Assembly (NCBI RefSeq): GCF_900108585.1
Contig: NZ_UESZ01000001.1
Coordinates: 2,790,001-2,854,000 of the forward strand
Length of the DNA: 64,000 nt
Direction of reading: 5' to 3'
DNA from: Branchiibius hedensis
GTDB lineage: Bacteria; Actinomycetota; Actinomycetes; Actinomycetales; Dermatophilaceae
Made by a program: the position numbers and the translations under genes. Positions 43,783-53,228 of the stretch are shown one piece after another. The stretch's first letter is position 1. Each line of letters opens with the position of its first letter. The notes beneath the pieces are model-generated. The model did no database searches and had not been told where the DNA came from. It saw only the letters and a list, made by a program, of their open reading frames with translations.

Positions 43783-44811
43783 ATGACGCTCGGGACGGAT
43801 GTCGACGCCTCGGAGGCGCCGTCTCCCGCGAGGCGTCGCAAACCGGCCGGCAAGCTGAAGGTTGCGCTGCTGACACTGGCCTCGATGCTGGCGGTTCTGG
43901 TCCTCGCCGCGGGCGGTTTCGCGCTCTACCTGAACCATCTGCTCGACAGCAACATCAAGCACAGCGCGATGTTGCCCGTCGGTGAGCAGCCGACCAAGGA
44001 CCCCGGCGCCGGAGACGCGCAGAACATCCTGCTGCTGGGTTCGGACTCCCGCGATCGGGAGATCGGCGCCGGCTCCCGCTCCGACGTCATCCAACTGCTG
44101 CACGTCAACAACGATCGTTCCCGGATCGACATCATCCATTTCCCGCGGGACATGTACGTCGAGATTCCCGGGCACGGCAAGAACAAGATCAACGCGGCCT
44201 ACTCCTACGGCGGTGCACCGTTGCTGGTGCAAACCATGGAGAACATGCTGAACCTGCGGATCGACCATGTCGCACAGATCGACTTCCAGGGCTTCGCGGA
44301 CTTGACCGACACCCTCGGCGGGGTCCGTCTCTACGTCCCGCAAGGGTTCGACGAGGCCGGGTTCGGTAGCTGGACCAAAGGCTGGCACGACATGAACGGC
44401 GAGCAGGCGCTGGGATTCGTACGGGAGCGCCACCAACTGACCCAGGGTGACCTGGATCGCGGTCGTAACCAGCAGGCGTGGATCAAGGCGGTCCTGACCA
44501 AAACCCTGAGCGCCGGAACCTTGTTGAACCCGATCAAGTTGACCGACGCCATCAACGACGTCACCAAGTACACGACGGTCGACGAATCCTTCGATTCCGC
44601 CACGATCCGCTCGCTGGCGCTCAGCCTGCGGGACATCCGCGGCGACGATCTGCACTTCAAGACCGCTCCGATCAGCGGTTTCCAGACCATCGATGGCCAG
44701 GACGTCGACATCGTCGACAGCACCCTGCTTTCCCAACTGGGCAAAGCGCTGGTCACCGATCAGATGTCCACCTATACCGAGGGCACGAATGTGCCGAACC
44801 CTGGTGCCTGA
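43783..44811 (+). CDS. LytR-CpsA-Psr family cell-wall ligase
   Basis: This 342-residue membrane-anchored protein has a short cytoplasmic N-terminus, one TM segment (about 26-50) and an extracellular LCP domain (about 78-235). Conserved acidic/Arg residues appear in ILLLGSDSRD, SRSDVIQLLHV, FPRDMYVEIPG and the QALGFVRERH region. LCP enzymes attach arabinogalactan or other polymers to peptidoglycan. ATG at 43783 is six bases from TACAAT (43771-43776), a near-consensus leaderless promoter. Confidence 0.93.
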   Translation: MTLGTDVDASEAPSPARRRKPAGKLKVALLTLASMLAVLVLAAGGFALYLNHLLDSNIKHSAMLPVGEQPTKDPGAGDAQNILLLGSDSRDREIGAGSRSDVIQLLHVNNDRSRIDIIHFPRDMYVEIPGHGKNKINAAYSYGGAPLLVQTMENMLNLRIDHVAQIDFQGFADLTDTLGGVRLYVPQGFDEAGFGSWTKGWHDMNGEQALGFVRERHQLTQGDLDRGRNQQAWIKAVLTKTLSAGTLLNPIKLTDAINDVTKYTTVDESFDSATIRSLALSLRDIRGDDLHFKTAPISGFQTIDGQDVDIVDSTLLSQLGKALVTDQMSTYTEGTNVPNPGA

Positions 44812-45308
44812 TGCCTTTTGAACTCGACCTGGACCTGCCCCGCGAACTCGCGCCCCTGGCGTGGTTGATCGGCCGATGGGAGGGCGCCGGCGTCCTGGGC
44901 TACCCCACGATCGAATCGGCCAACTTCGGCCAGGAGATCGAGTGCTTCCACGACGGTCGACCGTTCCTGGAGTGGCACTCGCACACCTGGCTGCTGGATG
45001 AGTCCGGCGAGAAAGTGAAGCCGCTGGCTACGGAGCTCGGCTTCTGGCGCCCGCTGCCGGACGGTGAGGTCGAGTTCCTCCTCGCGCACCCGATGGGCAT
45101 CGTCGAGATGTACTACGGCAAGACCGAGACCGCGAAGGTGCAGTTGCAGACCGACGGCGTTCTGCGCAGCCCGCACGCCAAGGAGTACTCAGCGGCGACC
45201 CGGATGTACGGCTACGTCAACTCCAACCTGCTGTGGGTGATGGAAATGGCGGCCGTCGGTCAGTCGATGCAAAGCCACGTGTCCGCGGAGTTGAAGCGGG
45301 TCGGCTGA
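44811..45308 (+). CDS. Nitrobindin-like heme-binding beta-barrel protein
   Basis: This 165-residue protein has the THAP4/nitrobindin (DUF1794, FABP-like) signature LIGRWEGAGVLGYP (about 19-32) and the conserved C-terminal His in QSHVSAELKR, the heme iron ligand in family members. Mycobacterial relatives bind ferric heme and react with NO or peroxynitrite. It begins on the last base of the LytR stop (TGATG). The family fits the nitrosative-stress theme of a mycothiol-containing cell. Confidence 0.9.
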   Translation: MPFELDLDLPRELAPLAWLIGRWEGAGVLGYPTIESANFGQEIECFHDGRPFLEWHSHTWLLDESGEKVKPLATELGFWRPLPDGEVEFLLAHPMGIVEMYYGKTETAKVQLQTDGVLRSPHAKEYSAATRMYGYVNSNLLWVMEMAAVGQSMQSHVSAELKRVG

Positions 45309-45311
45309 ACC

Positions 45312-46076
45312 TCAGCGGTTCAACCACCAGGTAGCCGCGTAGGCGATCATTCCGCCGCTGAGGGCGATCGCGACCCCCACGGCGATCTGGGCCAACCGGT
45401 CACGGACGGCGGCGGTCAGCAGCACTCGACGGACGGCGTGGGCAAGGGCGGCGGCCAGCATCCCGATCAGCAACAGGCGGTTCCAGGCCAGTCCGGTGGC
45501 TCCGGCGATCACGACGCCGCCGATTCCGCCGACCACCATCGCGACGGGGACCGCCCACTCCAGATCCAGCGACGTGCGCTGGACCGCCGACCGGGTCAGG
45601 ACGCTGGCGACCACACCGATCGCGACCGTCCAGGCCACCGGTACGGCGTGTGGTCGGGCCGCCGCGAACGGCGCCAAACCGCCGCACGCCAGGACCGCGA
45701 ACGCCAGCGCGCAGCTACCCAGGGATCCGACGACGTCGGAGCGGCCGTCCGGGCGCAGAAGTTGCACCAGGAACGCGAGCACCAGGCTGCCGGCGAGCGC
45801 CAGCGCCAGCCAGTGCGGGTGGCCGCCGGCGTCCGAGCGGATACCGCACGCCGCGATGAGTACCGCCCCGATGGCGACGACCTCGCGGATCCCCCACTGA
45901 CTGGGGCTGAGCGCCGGCCAGCCCGACGCCAACACCAGACCCACCAGGAGTACGCCGATCCCGACCCACACCGGACCGGCCGGCGTGAGGAGCGCCAGCA
46001 GCACAGCGACCCCGGTCGCGGCGGTCGCCGACAGCAGGGACAGCGGCGTCTCGGCGACGGCTGGTTCGGTGCTCAC
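45312..46076 (-). CDS. Polytopic membrane protein of unknown function
   Basis: This 254-residue protein has about eight hydrophobic segments in an Ala/Val/Leu-rich chain. I do not recognise a family. The GTG at 46076 is preceded by CAAGGA at ribosome-site distance; the open frame from 46133 runs into the upstream duplicated sequence and is less likely. It converges on the nitrobindin gene with 3 bp between stops. Could be a permease-like or integral stress protein; no substrate-binding motif is visible. Confidence 0.75.
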   Translation of the reverse strand: MSTEPAVAETPLSLLSATAATGVAVLLALLTPAGPVWVGIGVLLVGLVLASGWPALSPSQWGIREVVAIGAVLIAACGIRSDAGGHPHWLALALAGSLVLAFLVQLLRPDGRSDVVGSLGSCALAFAVLACGGLAPFAAARPHAVPVAWTVAIGVVASVLTRSAVQRTSLDLEWAVPVAMVVGGIGGVVIAGATGLAWNRLLLIGMLAAALAHAVRRVLLTAAVRDRLAQIAVGVAIALSGGMIAYAATWWLNR

Positions 46077-46113
46077 GGGCCCATCCTTGCAAACACCGCG
46101 GTCCTGCATCAGG

Positions 46114-46143
46114 CTCCGTCGTCCGTGCGTCACCCGCCGGCAA
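46114..46143. repeat. 30-bp direct repeat, upstream-of-membrane-gene copy
   Basis: An exact 30-base sequence beginning CTCCGTCGTCCGTGCG and ending CCGCCGGCAA recurs at 46210-46239. The second copy contains the end of moaD, so this copy looks like a partial duplication of the moaD 3' end and its downstream flank. Confidence 0.85.
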
Positions 46144-46179
46144 TACCTTCTGGCCGGCGGACGCCACCCCTCCTCCTAC

Positions 46180-46239
46180 GCCGCCGACTCCGCTGCGCTC
46201 CGCCGACAACTCCGTCGTCCGTGCGTCACCCGCCGGCAA
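46180..46239. repeat. Dispersed repeat copy 2 plus 30-bp direct repeat copy 2
   Basis: Bases 46180-46214 are the second copy of the GCCGCCGACTC...GCCGACAACTCCG element seen at 41283-41315. They run straight into bases 46210-46239, the second exact copy of the 30-base direct repeat at 46114-46143, which extends over the moaD stop codon. Confidence 0.75.
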
Positions 46240-46486
46240 ATGGCGGGAGCACCTCGAGCACCTGCCCACCAAGCACCTGCGTGTCCAGGTCGCCGACCCG
46301 GACCCCGTCCAGCAGCAGGCTGCAGCGCGGCAAGACCGCAATTAACGCCGGATGCCGCCCCGATGCGTCGGTGACGATGTCGCGGACGCTCGCCGCGGCG
46401 TACGTTTCGGTGTGTGTCCCGGCGGCCTCCTGGGCGGCTGCCCAGAACCGCACCGTCAGCTGTCCCGTGGGGGTCGTGTCCGACAT
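46226..46486 (-). CDS. MoaD/ThiS-family sulfur carrier protein
   Basis: This 86-residue ubiquitin-like protein ends in Gly-Gly, the site of thiocarboxylation. Family segments are LTVRFWAAAQEAAGT at the N-terminus and LLLDGVRVGDLDTQV near the middle. It carries sulfur for molybdopterin or another cofactor; no partner genes are nearby. GAAGG before the ATG is a good ribosome site and lies within a PHO-box-like direct repeat. The last codons fall inside the 30-bp duplicated sequence. Confidence 0.88.
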   Translation of the reverse strand: MSDTTPTGQLTVRFWAAAQEAAGTHTETYAAASVRDIVTDASGRHPALIAVLPRCSLLLDGVRVGDLDTQVLGGQVLEVLPPFAGG

Positions 46487-46488
46487 CC

Positions 46489-46510
46489 GGTCACCCTTCG
46501 TTCACCATTC
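46489..46510. promoter_or_regulatory. PHO-box-like direct repeat upstream of moaD/glnR
   Basis: Two adjacent 11-mers, GGTCACCCTTC and GTTCACCATTC, match the G(G/T)TCACC pattern of the repeats at phoU and pstS. The site lies just before the moaD start and 151 bp before glnR. PhoP control of glnR is known in Streptomyces, so glnR is a reasonable target; overlap with the moaD ribosome site could also explain part of the match. Confidence 0.4.
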
Positions 46511-46661
46511 ATCTACTTGCTGCCTCGTATTTACGCAGGTGAGAGGCCGTCCCGGTGGTTCCGAGGCTCGTCCAGCATCACCCTGATCGTGATGTGGCAG
46601 AAATCACGGCTGCACCGGAAGTCCCCTCCTACCCTGCCGTCACGCCGTATTGTTTCAGGCC

Positions 46662-47366
46662 ATGGCACGGCTGTTGATGCTCACCGAGGCGCGAGGCTCT
46701 AGCGTCGAAGTGCTGCCTGCCCTCGGACTGCTCGGTCACCGGGTCCGAATCCTGCCTCCTGAGCCGCAGGCCCTCATCGACCCGCCGGAGTGCGACATCG
46801 TCCTGCTGGACGCCCGACGCGACCTCGCCGGCGCTCGTGGACTGTGCCGGCTGCTGCGCAGCACGGGCACGTCCGCTCCGCTGCTGGCCGTCTTCACCGA
46901 GGGTGGTCTGGCGGCGCTGACCCACGAGTGGCAGATCGACGACGTGCTGCTGGATTCCGCCGGCCCCGCCGAGGTCGAGGCCCGCATCCGGTTGGCCCTG
47001 ACCCGCTCGGCGCCCGAGGAGCAGGAGCAGGGCGGTCCGATCACCGCCGGCGACCTGATCATCGACGAGGACGCCTACTCAGCTCGCATCCGGGGCCGCT
47101 CGCTGGATCTGACCTACAAGGAGTTCGAGCTCATCAAGCACCTCGCACAGCACCCGGGGCGGGTCTTCACCCGCGCCCAGTTGCTGCAGGAGGTCTGGGG
47201 CTATGACTACTTCGGCGGTACCCGCACGGTCGATGTCCACATCCGCCGGTTGCGCGCCAAACTCGGCGTGGAGCACGAGTCGCTGATCGGTACCGTGCGC
47301 AACGTGGGCTACCGCTTTGTGGGCGTGCAGGAGTTGCGCGCGGCAGCGGAGTCCACGACCGCCTGA
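46662..47366 (+). CDS. glnR: GlnR-type OmpR-family nitrogen regulator
   Basis: This 234-residue atypical response regulator has an N-terminal receiver-like domain with [11 protein letters not shown] and [34 protein letters not shown], nearly word for word as in Streptomyces GlnR. The winged helix (about 130-225) contains [26 protein letters not shown]. GlnR works without canonical phosphorylation and controls nitrogen assimilation. I chose the ATG at 46662; TATTGT lies eight bases upstream, and another in-frame ATG is at 46650. Confidence 0.88.
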   Translation: MARLLMLTEARGSSVEVLPALGLLGHRVRILPPEPQALIDPPECDIVLLDARRDLAGARGLCRLLRSTGTSAPLLAVFTEGGLAALTHEWQIDDVLLDSAGPAEVEARIRLALTRSAPEEQEQGGPITAGDLIIDEDAYSARIRGRSLDLTYKEFELIKHLAQHPGRVFTRAQLLQEVWGYDYFGGTRTVDVHIRRLRAKLGVEHESLIGTVRNVGYRFVGVQELRAAAESTTA

Positions 47367-47381
47367 GCGATAACCCGGCGA

Positions 47382-47750
47382 TCAGGCAGCGATCGCCGGC
47401 TCAGGCCCCGGGCCGTACTTGTTGGGCCCCTGGCTCTCGCCGACACAGAAGATGACCAGCACGATCGTGCCGATCAACGGGATGAAGTGCAGCCACCACC
47501 ACCAGCCGCTGCGGCCCGTGTCGTGCAGACGGCGCACGGTGACGGTGATGAACGGGATGATCAGGAAGATGGCGACCAACCCCAAGATCGTGGTCAGCAG
47601 CGCCCCGTCATCCCTGCTCCGCAGGAAGCTCAGGACTGCGTCCACCACGAACCACAGCAGGACGAACCACCAGAACTCGGCCTTGCCGGCGCGCCCGGAC
47701 AACGTGAAGTACTTGCTGAAGACGGTACGAATCGCTTGCGAGAATGACAT
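47382..47750 (-). CDS. DUF805 membrane protein
   Basis: This 122-residue membrane protein has the DUF805 pattern FSKYFTLSGRAGKAEFWWFVL at the N-terminus and VRRLHDTGRSGWWWWLHFIPLIG in the middle, with three or four TM segments. The function is unknown; some are linked to envelope stress. The ATG at 47750 is only nine bases from the mshD start on the other strand. CATACT six bases before the ATG may be a leaderless promoter inside mshD. Confidence 0.9.
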   Translation of the reverse strand: MSFSQAIRTVFSKYFTLSGRAGKAEFWWFVLLWFVVDAVLSFLRSRDDGALLTTILGLVAIFLIIPFITVTVRRLHDTGRSGWWWWLHFIPLIGTIVLVIFCVGESQGPNKYGPGPEPAIAA

Positions 47751-47759
47751 GACCGCAGT

Positions 47760-48665
47760 ATGGCGGGCATCGCGTGGTGGAATCGGGAGATGCCGATCAA
47801 CACCGACACCGTGTCCGCCATCCGCGCCCTGGCCGATCGCGCGGACCGTGCCGACGGCGTAGCCCCGTTCTCGGAGGCGACCCGACTGGCGTTGCCCCAG
47901 GCAGAGCCCGACCAAGCTCCCGACGGTACGCCGATCGCGCACCTGACCTTCGACCCCACCGAGCATCTGCTCGCCGCTGGGATCGTGCTCCCGGACGGCA
48001 GCACCGAACTGGTCGTGGACCCGCAGCACCGCCGCAACGGCCTCGGCGCGGAGTTGCTGACGCGCATCCTCGACCAGCGTCCCGACGCACACGTCTGGGC
48101 GCACGGCGATCTGCCGGGATCCGAGCAACTGGCCAGCGGCGCCGGGCTGCGCCGGGTCCGCACCCTGTTGGAGTTGGCGCGGCCGGTCGATGCTGAACCA
48201 AGACTCGTGGATCCAGCTGTGCCGCAGGGCTTTACGTTGACAACCTTCGATCAGGGCCGCGACGCCGAGGATTGGCTGGCGTTGAACGCGACGGCCTTCG
48301 TCAACCACCCGGAGCAAGGCCGGATGACGATGGCCGATCTGCAGCAGCGCATCGCCGAGCCGTGGTTCGACCCGGCCGGCCTGCTGCTGTTGCGCGACGA
48401 CGAGGGTCGCCTGGCCGCATCCCACTGGACGAAGATCGAACCTGCCGACCTGGGTGAAGGTGAGGTCTACGTGGTGGCCGTCGACCCGGCGTACCAGGGT
48501 CATGGTCTTGGCCGGTTCATCACCGCCGCGGGGCTGGCCCACTTGCGCAGCAAGGGCGTTCATCGCATCACGCTCTACGTCGAGGGCGACAACGAACCGG
48601 CGCTGGCGACCTATCGCGGGCTCGGCTTCGCCCCCGCAGCGGTCGATGGGCAATACGCCCGCTGA
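47760..48665 (+). CDS. mshD: Mycothiol synthase (acetyl-CoA:Cys-GlcN-Ins acetyltransferase)
   Basis: The product is 301 residues with two tandem GNAT domains. The first is degenerate (about 60-140, LVVDPQHRRNGLGAELL) and the second is catalytic (about 155-300, VYVVAVDPAYQGHGLGRFITAAGLAHL). It performs the last step in mycothiol synthesis. The ATG at 47760 matches the N-terminal Trp-containing start of mycobacterial MshD. Neighbourhood with glnR and the phosphate genes is shared with Mycobacterium, as I recall. Confidence 0.93.
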   Translation: MAGIAWWNREMPINTDTVSAIRALADRADRADGVAPFSEATRLALPQAEPDQAPDGTPIAHLTFDPTEHLLAAGIVLPDGSTELVVDPQHRRNGLGAELLTRILDQRPDAHVWAHGDLPGSEQLASGAGLRRVRTLLELARPVDAEPRLVDPAVPQGFTLTTFDQGRDAEDWLALNATAFVNHPEQGRMTMADLQQRIAEPWFDPAGLLLLRDDEGRLAASHWTKIEPADLGEGEVYVVAVDPAYQGHGLGRFITAAGLAHLRSKGVHRITLYVEGDNEPALATYRGLGFAPAAVDGQYAR

Positions 48666-48696
48666 CATCGCCAGATGGGCCTGACACGATAGGGCC

Positions 48697-50928
48697 ATGT
48701 CGAGCGAACCGTCTGCCAGCGAAGCGTCCCTGACCCGGCTCTCGCAGCGGGTGCAGCATCGTGCGCGCGGGGCCAACGGCCGGTTCATCCGGGTGGCAGC
48801 ACCCGTGGTCCACCCCGGCGACAACGACTTACCGGATGACCGGTTCCTGGACCGGGAGATCTCCTGGCTGCAGTTCAACGAGCGCGTCCTGCAACTGGCC
48901 CAGGACCCGGGCGTTCCGCTGCTTGAGCGCGCCCGGTTCCTGGCGATCTTCGCCAGCAACCTCGATGAGTTCTTCATGGTGCGCGTCGCGGGCCTGAAAC
49001 GCCGGATCGCCACTGGGCTGGCCGTGCGCTCCGCCTCGGGTCTCGAACCCCGCGAGGTCCTCGATGAGATCTCCCGGGCCGCCCACCAGTTGATGGACGC
49101 CCACGCCGCCGTCTTCCAGGTGCACATCCGTCCGGCCCTGGCCGACGAGGGTGTGCGGATCCTGCGGCCGGACGAGTTGACCGAGACCGACCGCCAGCAC
49201 CTGGCCACGTTGTTCCGCCAGCAGATCTATCCGGTGCTGACCCCGCTGGCGGTGGACCCGGCGCACCCCTTCCCCTACATCTCGGGCTTGTCGCTGAATC
49301 TCGCGGTCATCCTGATCAACCCCAAGACCGAGCGGGAGCACTTCGCCCGGGTCAAGGTGCCGCCGCTGTTGCCGCGGTTGCTCCGTCTGCCGACCGCCGA
49401 CGGCGACGATGACCTGTACGACGCCCGCTTCGTCACCCTCGAGGACGTCATCGCCGAGCACCTGCAGTTCCTCTTCCCCGGGATGGAGGTGCGCGAGCAT
49501 TTCACCTTCCGGGTGACCCGCAACGAGGACCTCGAGGTCGAGGAGGACGACGCCGAGAACCTCCTGACCGCACTGGAGAAGGAACTCACCCGCCGCCGCT
49601 TCGGGCCGCCGGTCCGGCTCGAGGTCGCCGACGACATCGACGACCACGTCCTGGACCTGCTGGTGCGCGAACTGGCAGTGCACGAGGGCGAGGTCTACCG
49701 ACTGCCCGAGCCACTGGACTTGACCGGCCTCAACGTCGTCGCCGATCTGAACCGCAGCGAATTGCGCTGGCCGCCGTTCGTGGCGATGACGCATCCGGAC
49801 CTCGCGCCGGTGGAGCGGTCCAGCCAGCCCGACGTCCTGGCCGCGATCCGCCGGGGCGACGTGCTGTTGCACCACCCCTACGACTCGTTCTCCACCTCGG
49901 TCCAGGCGTTCCTGGAGCAAGCTGCCGCGGACCCGCAGGTGCTGGCGATCAAGCAGACGCTCTACCGCACCAGCGGCGACTCCCCGATCATCGACGCCCT
50001 CATCGACGCCGCCGACGCCGGCAAGCAGGTCCTGGCCGTCGTCGAGATCAAGGCCCGCTTCGATGAGGAGAACAACATCTCCTGGGCCCGCAAACTGGAA
50101 CGGGCCGGCGTCCACGTCGTCTACGGGATCGTCGGTCTGAAGACGCACGCGAAACTGTCGATGGTGGTGCGCCAGGAAGGCGACACGCTGCGCCGCTACT
50201 GCCACGTCGGCACCGGCAACTACAACCCGAAAACCGCTCGCCTGTATGAGGATCTGGGCCTCCTGACCTGCGATCCCGAGGTCGGCGAGGATCTGTCGCG
50301 GCTCTTCAACCAGTTGTCCGGGATGGCTCCGCGCAGCAAGTTCAAACGGTTGCTGGTCGCGCCCCGGTCGATGCGCACCGGGCTGGTCGAGCAGATCGAG
50401 CGGGTCATCGCGGCCAAACGCGACGGCAAGCAGGTGCGGATCCAGTTCAAGATCAACTCACTGGTCGACGAGCAGATCATCGACGGCCTCTACCGCGCTT
50501 CGCAGGCCGGAGTTCCGGTCGACATCTTCGTCCGCGGCATTTGCGCGATCCGCCCCGGCGTCCCCGGGCTGTCCGACACGATCCGGGTCCGCTCGGTCCT
50601 CGGCCGGTTCCTCGAGCACTCCCGGATCTTCCGGTTCGCCGTCGAAGGCGAGCAGGACGTCACCTTCATCGGCAGCGCGGACATGATGCACCGCAACCTG
50701 GACCGCCGCGTCGAGGCGCTGGTGCGGATCAGCTCCCCCCGGCACCTGAGCGAGTTGGCCGGGCTGATCAACACCGGCATGTCCGATGCCACCTCCTCCT
50801 GGCACCTGGGCGGCGACGGTCTGTGGGAGCGCCACAACCTCGCCCCCGACGGACATCCCCTCGCCGACCTGCAGGCCGGGCTGATCGAGGAGTACAGCAA
50901 ACGCCGCCGCCGGGCCCGCCGCCGGTGA
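48697..50928 (+). CDS. ppk: Polyphosphate kinase 1
   Basis: This 743-residue enzyme reversibly makes polyphosphate from ATP. The four Ppk1 domains are visible: N-terminal [20 protein letters not shown], a head domain, then two phospholipase D-like domains with the catalytic His in [16 protein letters not shown] (about 505) and the second active His in [15 protein letters not shown] six bases before the ATG is a weak leaderless promoter. It is coupled to a Nudix gene and followed by the pst operon. Confidence 0.97.
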   Translation: MSSEPSASEASLTRLSQRVQHRARGANGRFIRVAAPVVHPGDNDLPDDRFLDREISWLQFNERVLQLAQDPGVPLLERARFLAIFASNLDEFFMVRVAGLKRRIATGLAVRSASGLEPREVLDEISRAAHQLMDAHAAVFQVHIRPALADEGVRILRPDELTETDRQHLATLFRQQIYPVLTPLAVDPAHPFPYISGLSLNLAVILINPKTEREHFARVKVPPLLPRLLRLPTADGDDDLYDARFVTLEDVIAEHLQFLFPGMEVREHFTFRVTRNEDLEVEEDDAENLLTALEKELTRRRFGPPVRLEVADDIDDHVLDLLVRELAVHEGEVYRLPEPLDLTGLNVVADLNRSELRWPPFVAMTHPDLAPVERSSQPDVLAAIRRGDVLLHHPYDSFSTSVQAFLEQAAADPQVLAIKQTLYRTSGDSPIIDALIDAADAGKQVLAVVEIKARFDEENNISWARKLERAGVHVVYGIVGLKTHAKLSMVVRQEGDTLRRYCHVGTGNYNPKTARLYEDLGLLTCDPEVGEDLSRLFNQLSGMAPRSKFKRLLVAPRSMRTGLVEQIERVIAAKRDGKQVRIQFKINSLVDEQIIDGLYRASQAGVPVDIFVRGICAIRPGVPGLSDTIRVRSVLGRFLEHSRIFRFAVEGEQDVTFIGSADMMHRNLDRRVEALVRISSPRHLSELAGLINTGMSDATSSWHLGGDGLWERHNLAPDGHPLADLQAGLIEEYSKRRRRARRR

Positions 50929-51899
50929 CCGCTCTGACCGACCGCCCGCGCATCGTCGCCGCTGCCGGCACTCTGCTGTGGCGCCGGTCCGACCATGCCG
51001 CCGGCATCGAGGTCGCCCTGGTCCACCGGGAGCGGTACGACGACTGGTCCTGGCCCAAGGGCAAACTCGACCCTGGCGAGGGCTGGGTCGAGGCGGCCGC
51101 CCGGGAGACCTTCGAGGAGACCGGGCTGCGACCGCGTCTGGGCGTACCTCTACCGAAATCGGTCTACTCGATGCCTCGCGGCGGGGTCAAAGAGGTCCGC
51201 TACTGGGCCGCCCAGTCCGTAGCCGGCAAGGGCCGACTGACCCACGAAGTCGACGAGGTCGCCTGGCTGTCCCCGCGCGCCGCCCGCGAGCGTCTGTCCT
51301 ACGAACGCGATGCCCGGCAGTTGCAGGCGCTGTTGGAAGCCGACGGCCGAGGTGAGTTGGAGACCTGGCCCTTTGTCGTCGTACGTCATGGGGAGTCGGT
51401 GGGCCGCAAACACTGGGACGGGCGCGACCTCGATCGCCCCCTGGACAGTGAGGGGCGCGACCAGGCCAAACGGTTGGTCGGGGTCTTATCGGCGTACGCC
51501 GTGCCCCGGGTGATCAGTTCGCCCGCCAAACGCTGCATGAGCACGATCCGCCCGTACGCCGGCCACGAGCACCTCGTGATCGAACGGCGAAAGCGCTTGT
51601 CCGAAGAAGGTTTCGAGGACCATCCAGACCGCGCGGCCGCTACGACAACACATCTGCTCGATCGTGGGACCACCGTCGCCGTGTGCACCCACCGCCCGGT
51701 TCTGCCCACGATCCTGGAGGTGCTGGCCGACCGTGCGCGGCCCGACTCGACGGCCCAGCGCACACTGCGTGAGTTGGCCACTGATGTCGCCGCCGACGCC
51801 ATGGACAAGGGTGAGGCGCTCATCTGCCAGGTCGCCGGAGCCGGTGCGGCGGCCGTGGTCGTGTCGGTCGAGCGGAACCGCCCGGTCCGCAGCACTTGA
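50925..51899 (+). CDS. Nudix hydrolase fused to histidine phosphatase (MutT1-like)
   Basis: This 324-residue two-domain protein has an N-terminal Nudix domain with a complete Nudix box ([20 protein letters not shown], about 44-63). The C-terminal RHG phosphatase domain has VVRHGES (about 148-154) and a second His in CTHRPVLP. Mycobacterial MutT1, also beside ppk1 as I recall, hydrolyses 8-oxo-dGTP and diadenosine polyphosphates with this architecture. The GTG at 50925 overlaps the ppk stop (GTGA). Confidence 0.94.
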   Translation: MTALTDRPRIVAAAGTLLWRRSDHAAGIEVALVHRERYDDWSWPKGKLDPGEGWVEAAARETFEETGLRPRLGVPLPKSVYSMPRGGVKEVRYWAAQSVAGKGRLTHEVDEVAWLSPRAARERLSYERDARQLQALLEADGRGELETWPFVVVRHGESVGRKHWDGRDLDRPLDSEGRDQAKRLVGVLSAYAVPRVISSPAKRCMSTIRPYAGHEHLVIERRKRLSEEGFEDHPDRAAATTTHLLDRGTTVAVCTHRPVLPTILEVLADRARPDSTAQRTLRELATDVAADAMDKGEALICQVAGAGAAAVVVSVERNRPVRST

Positions 51900-51971
51900 C
51901 GGTTCCTTGACGATTCGTTCAACGAGACCTCACTCACAAGCCGCCTAGCTGACATCGACACGCCGCGAGTC

Positions 51972-52015
51972 GTTCATACTGCGTTCACCTTTCGCACCAG
52001 ATCTGGTCACCCACC
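51972..52015 (+). promoter_or_regulatory. PHO box upstream of pstS
   Basis: Four consecutive 11-bp units read GTTCATACTGC, GTTCACCTTTC, GCACCAGATCT and GGTCACCCACC. The pattern G(G/T)TCA at every 11 bases is the PhoP/RegX3 PHO-box layout. It is placed 88 bases before the pstS start. Confidence 0.82.
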
Positions 52016-52103
52016 ATCCCTACCGTCAGGACACGACGCCGGGCTCCTCTGCGCCCGACGCAGGCAGCACCGACTGACTTGGTTCCCTTGAGAGGTAATT
52101 GAC

Positions 52104-53219
52104 TTGAACATCACCCGCATCGGTCGCGCCGGGAGCGCCGCCGTCGTCGCCGCCCTGGCCCTGGCCGCCTGTGGCAGCGCGAGCAACGACAACAACACCA
52201 GCGCAGCCCCTGGCGGCAGCAGCACCACCGGTGGTGCCAGTGACTGCTTCACCGGCAACCTGAAGGGCGAAGGTTCGACCGCTCAGGGCAACGCCATCGA
52301 CCAGGCGATCGCCGACTTTGGCCAGAAGTGCTCCGGCGCCAAGGTCTCCTACAACGGCACCGGCTCCGGTGCTGGCGTGACCGCCTTCATCGCCAAGAAC
52401 GCCGACTTCGCCGGCTCCGACTCCGCGCTGAACTCTGACAAGGGTGAGCCGGACAAGGCCAAGGCCGCCTGCGGCTCCGAGGCCTGGAACCTGCCGATGG
52501 TCACGGGCCCGATCGCCGTCGCCTTCAACGTCAAGGGCATCGACAAGCTGAACCTGACCGCCAGCACGATCGCCAAGATCTTCAGCGGTGCGATCACCAA
52601 GTGGAACGACCCGGAGATCGCCAAGGAGAACTCCGGCGTGAGCCTGCCCGACACCGCGATCAGCGTGTTCTTCCGCTCGGACTCCTCCGGCACCACGGAC
52701 AACTTCACCAAGTACCTCAACACCGCGGCCAAGGCCGACTGGCCGGCCGAGCACGCCAAGTCCTGGACCGGCAAGGTCGGTCAGGGTAAGGCCAGGAGCG
52801 CCGGTGTCGGTCAGGCCGTTGCGTCCACCGACGGTGGCATCGGCTACATCGAGTGGTCCTACGCGGTCACCAACAACCTGAAGATGGCTGCTGTCGACAA
52901 CGGCGCCGGCCCGGTCGAGCTGACCGCTGACTCCGCGGGCAAGGCCGTCGCGGCCGCCACCGTCGCGGGCACCGGCAACGACCTGAAGCTGAAGCTGGAC
53001 TACGCCACCAAGGAAGCCGGGGCCTACCCGATCATCCTGGTGACCTACGAGATCGTCTGCTCCAAGTACCCCAACGCCGACACCGGCAAGGCGGTCAAGT
53101 CCTTCCTGACCTACATGGCCAGCAACGACTTCCAGAGCACGCTGACCAAGGTTGGCTCGGCGCCGTTGCCGACCGACATCCAGAGCAAGGTCCAGACCGC
53201 GGTCGCCGCGATCTCCTGA
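52104..53219 (+). CDS. pstS: Phosphate ABC transporter substrate-binding lipoprotein
   Basis: This 371-residue lipoprotein has a signal peptide with lipobox ALAACG (Cys23), an Asn/Ser-rich linker and a periplasmic-binding fold. Phosphate-contact motifs are KGEGSTAQ and FFRSDSSGTTDNF. It captures inorganic phosphate for PstCAB. The start codon appears to be TTG at 52104, preceded by AGAGG; no in-frame ATG or GTG is close by. A hairpin follows the gene before pstC. Confidence 0.96.
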   Translation: MNITRIGRAGSAAVVAALALAACGSASNDNNTSAAPGGSSTTGGASDCFTGNLKGEGSTAQGNAIDQAIADFGQKCSGAKVSYNGTGSGAGVTAFIAKNADFAGSDSALNSDKGEPDKAKAACGSEAWNLPMVTGPIAVAFNVKGIDKLNLTASTIAKIFSGAITKWNDPEIAKENSGVSLPDTAISVFFRSDSSGTTDNFTKYLNTAAKADWPAEHAKSWTGKVGQGKARSAGVGQAVASTDGGIGYIEWSYAVTNNLKMAAVDNGAGPVELTADSAGKAVAAATVAGTGNDLKLKLDYATKEAGAYPIILVTYEIVCSKYPNADTGKAVKSFLTYMASNDFQSTLTKVGSAPLPTDIQSKVQTAVAAIS

Positions 53220-53228
53220 TCCACCTGA

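Noticed and set aside
42655-44736. 693-codon version of YgfZ extending into the LytR region
   Set aside because: The extra N-terminal part is antisense to the LytR coding sequence and lacks homology; the conserved protein starts at 43704.
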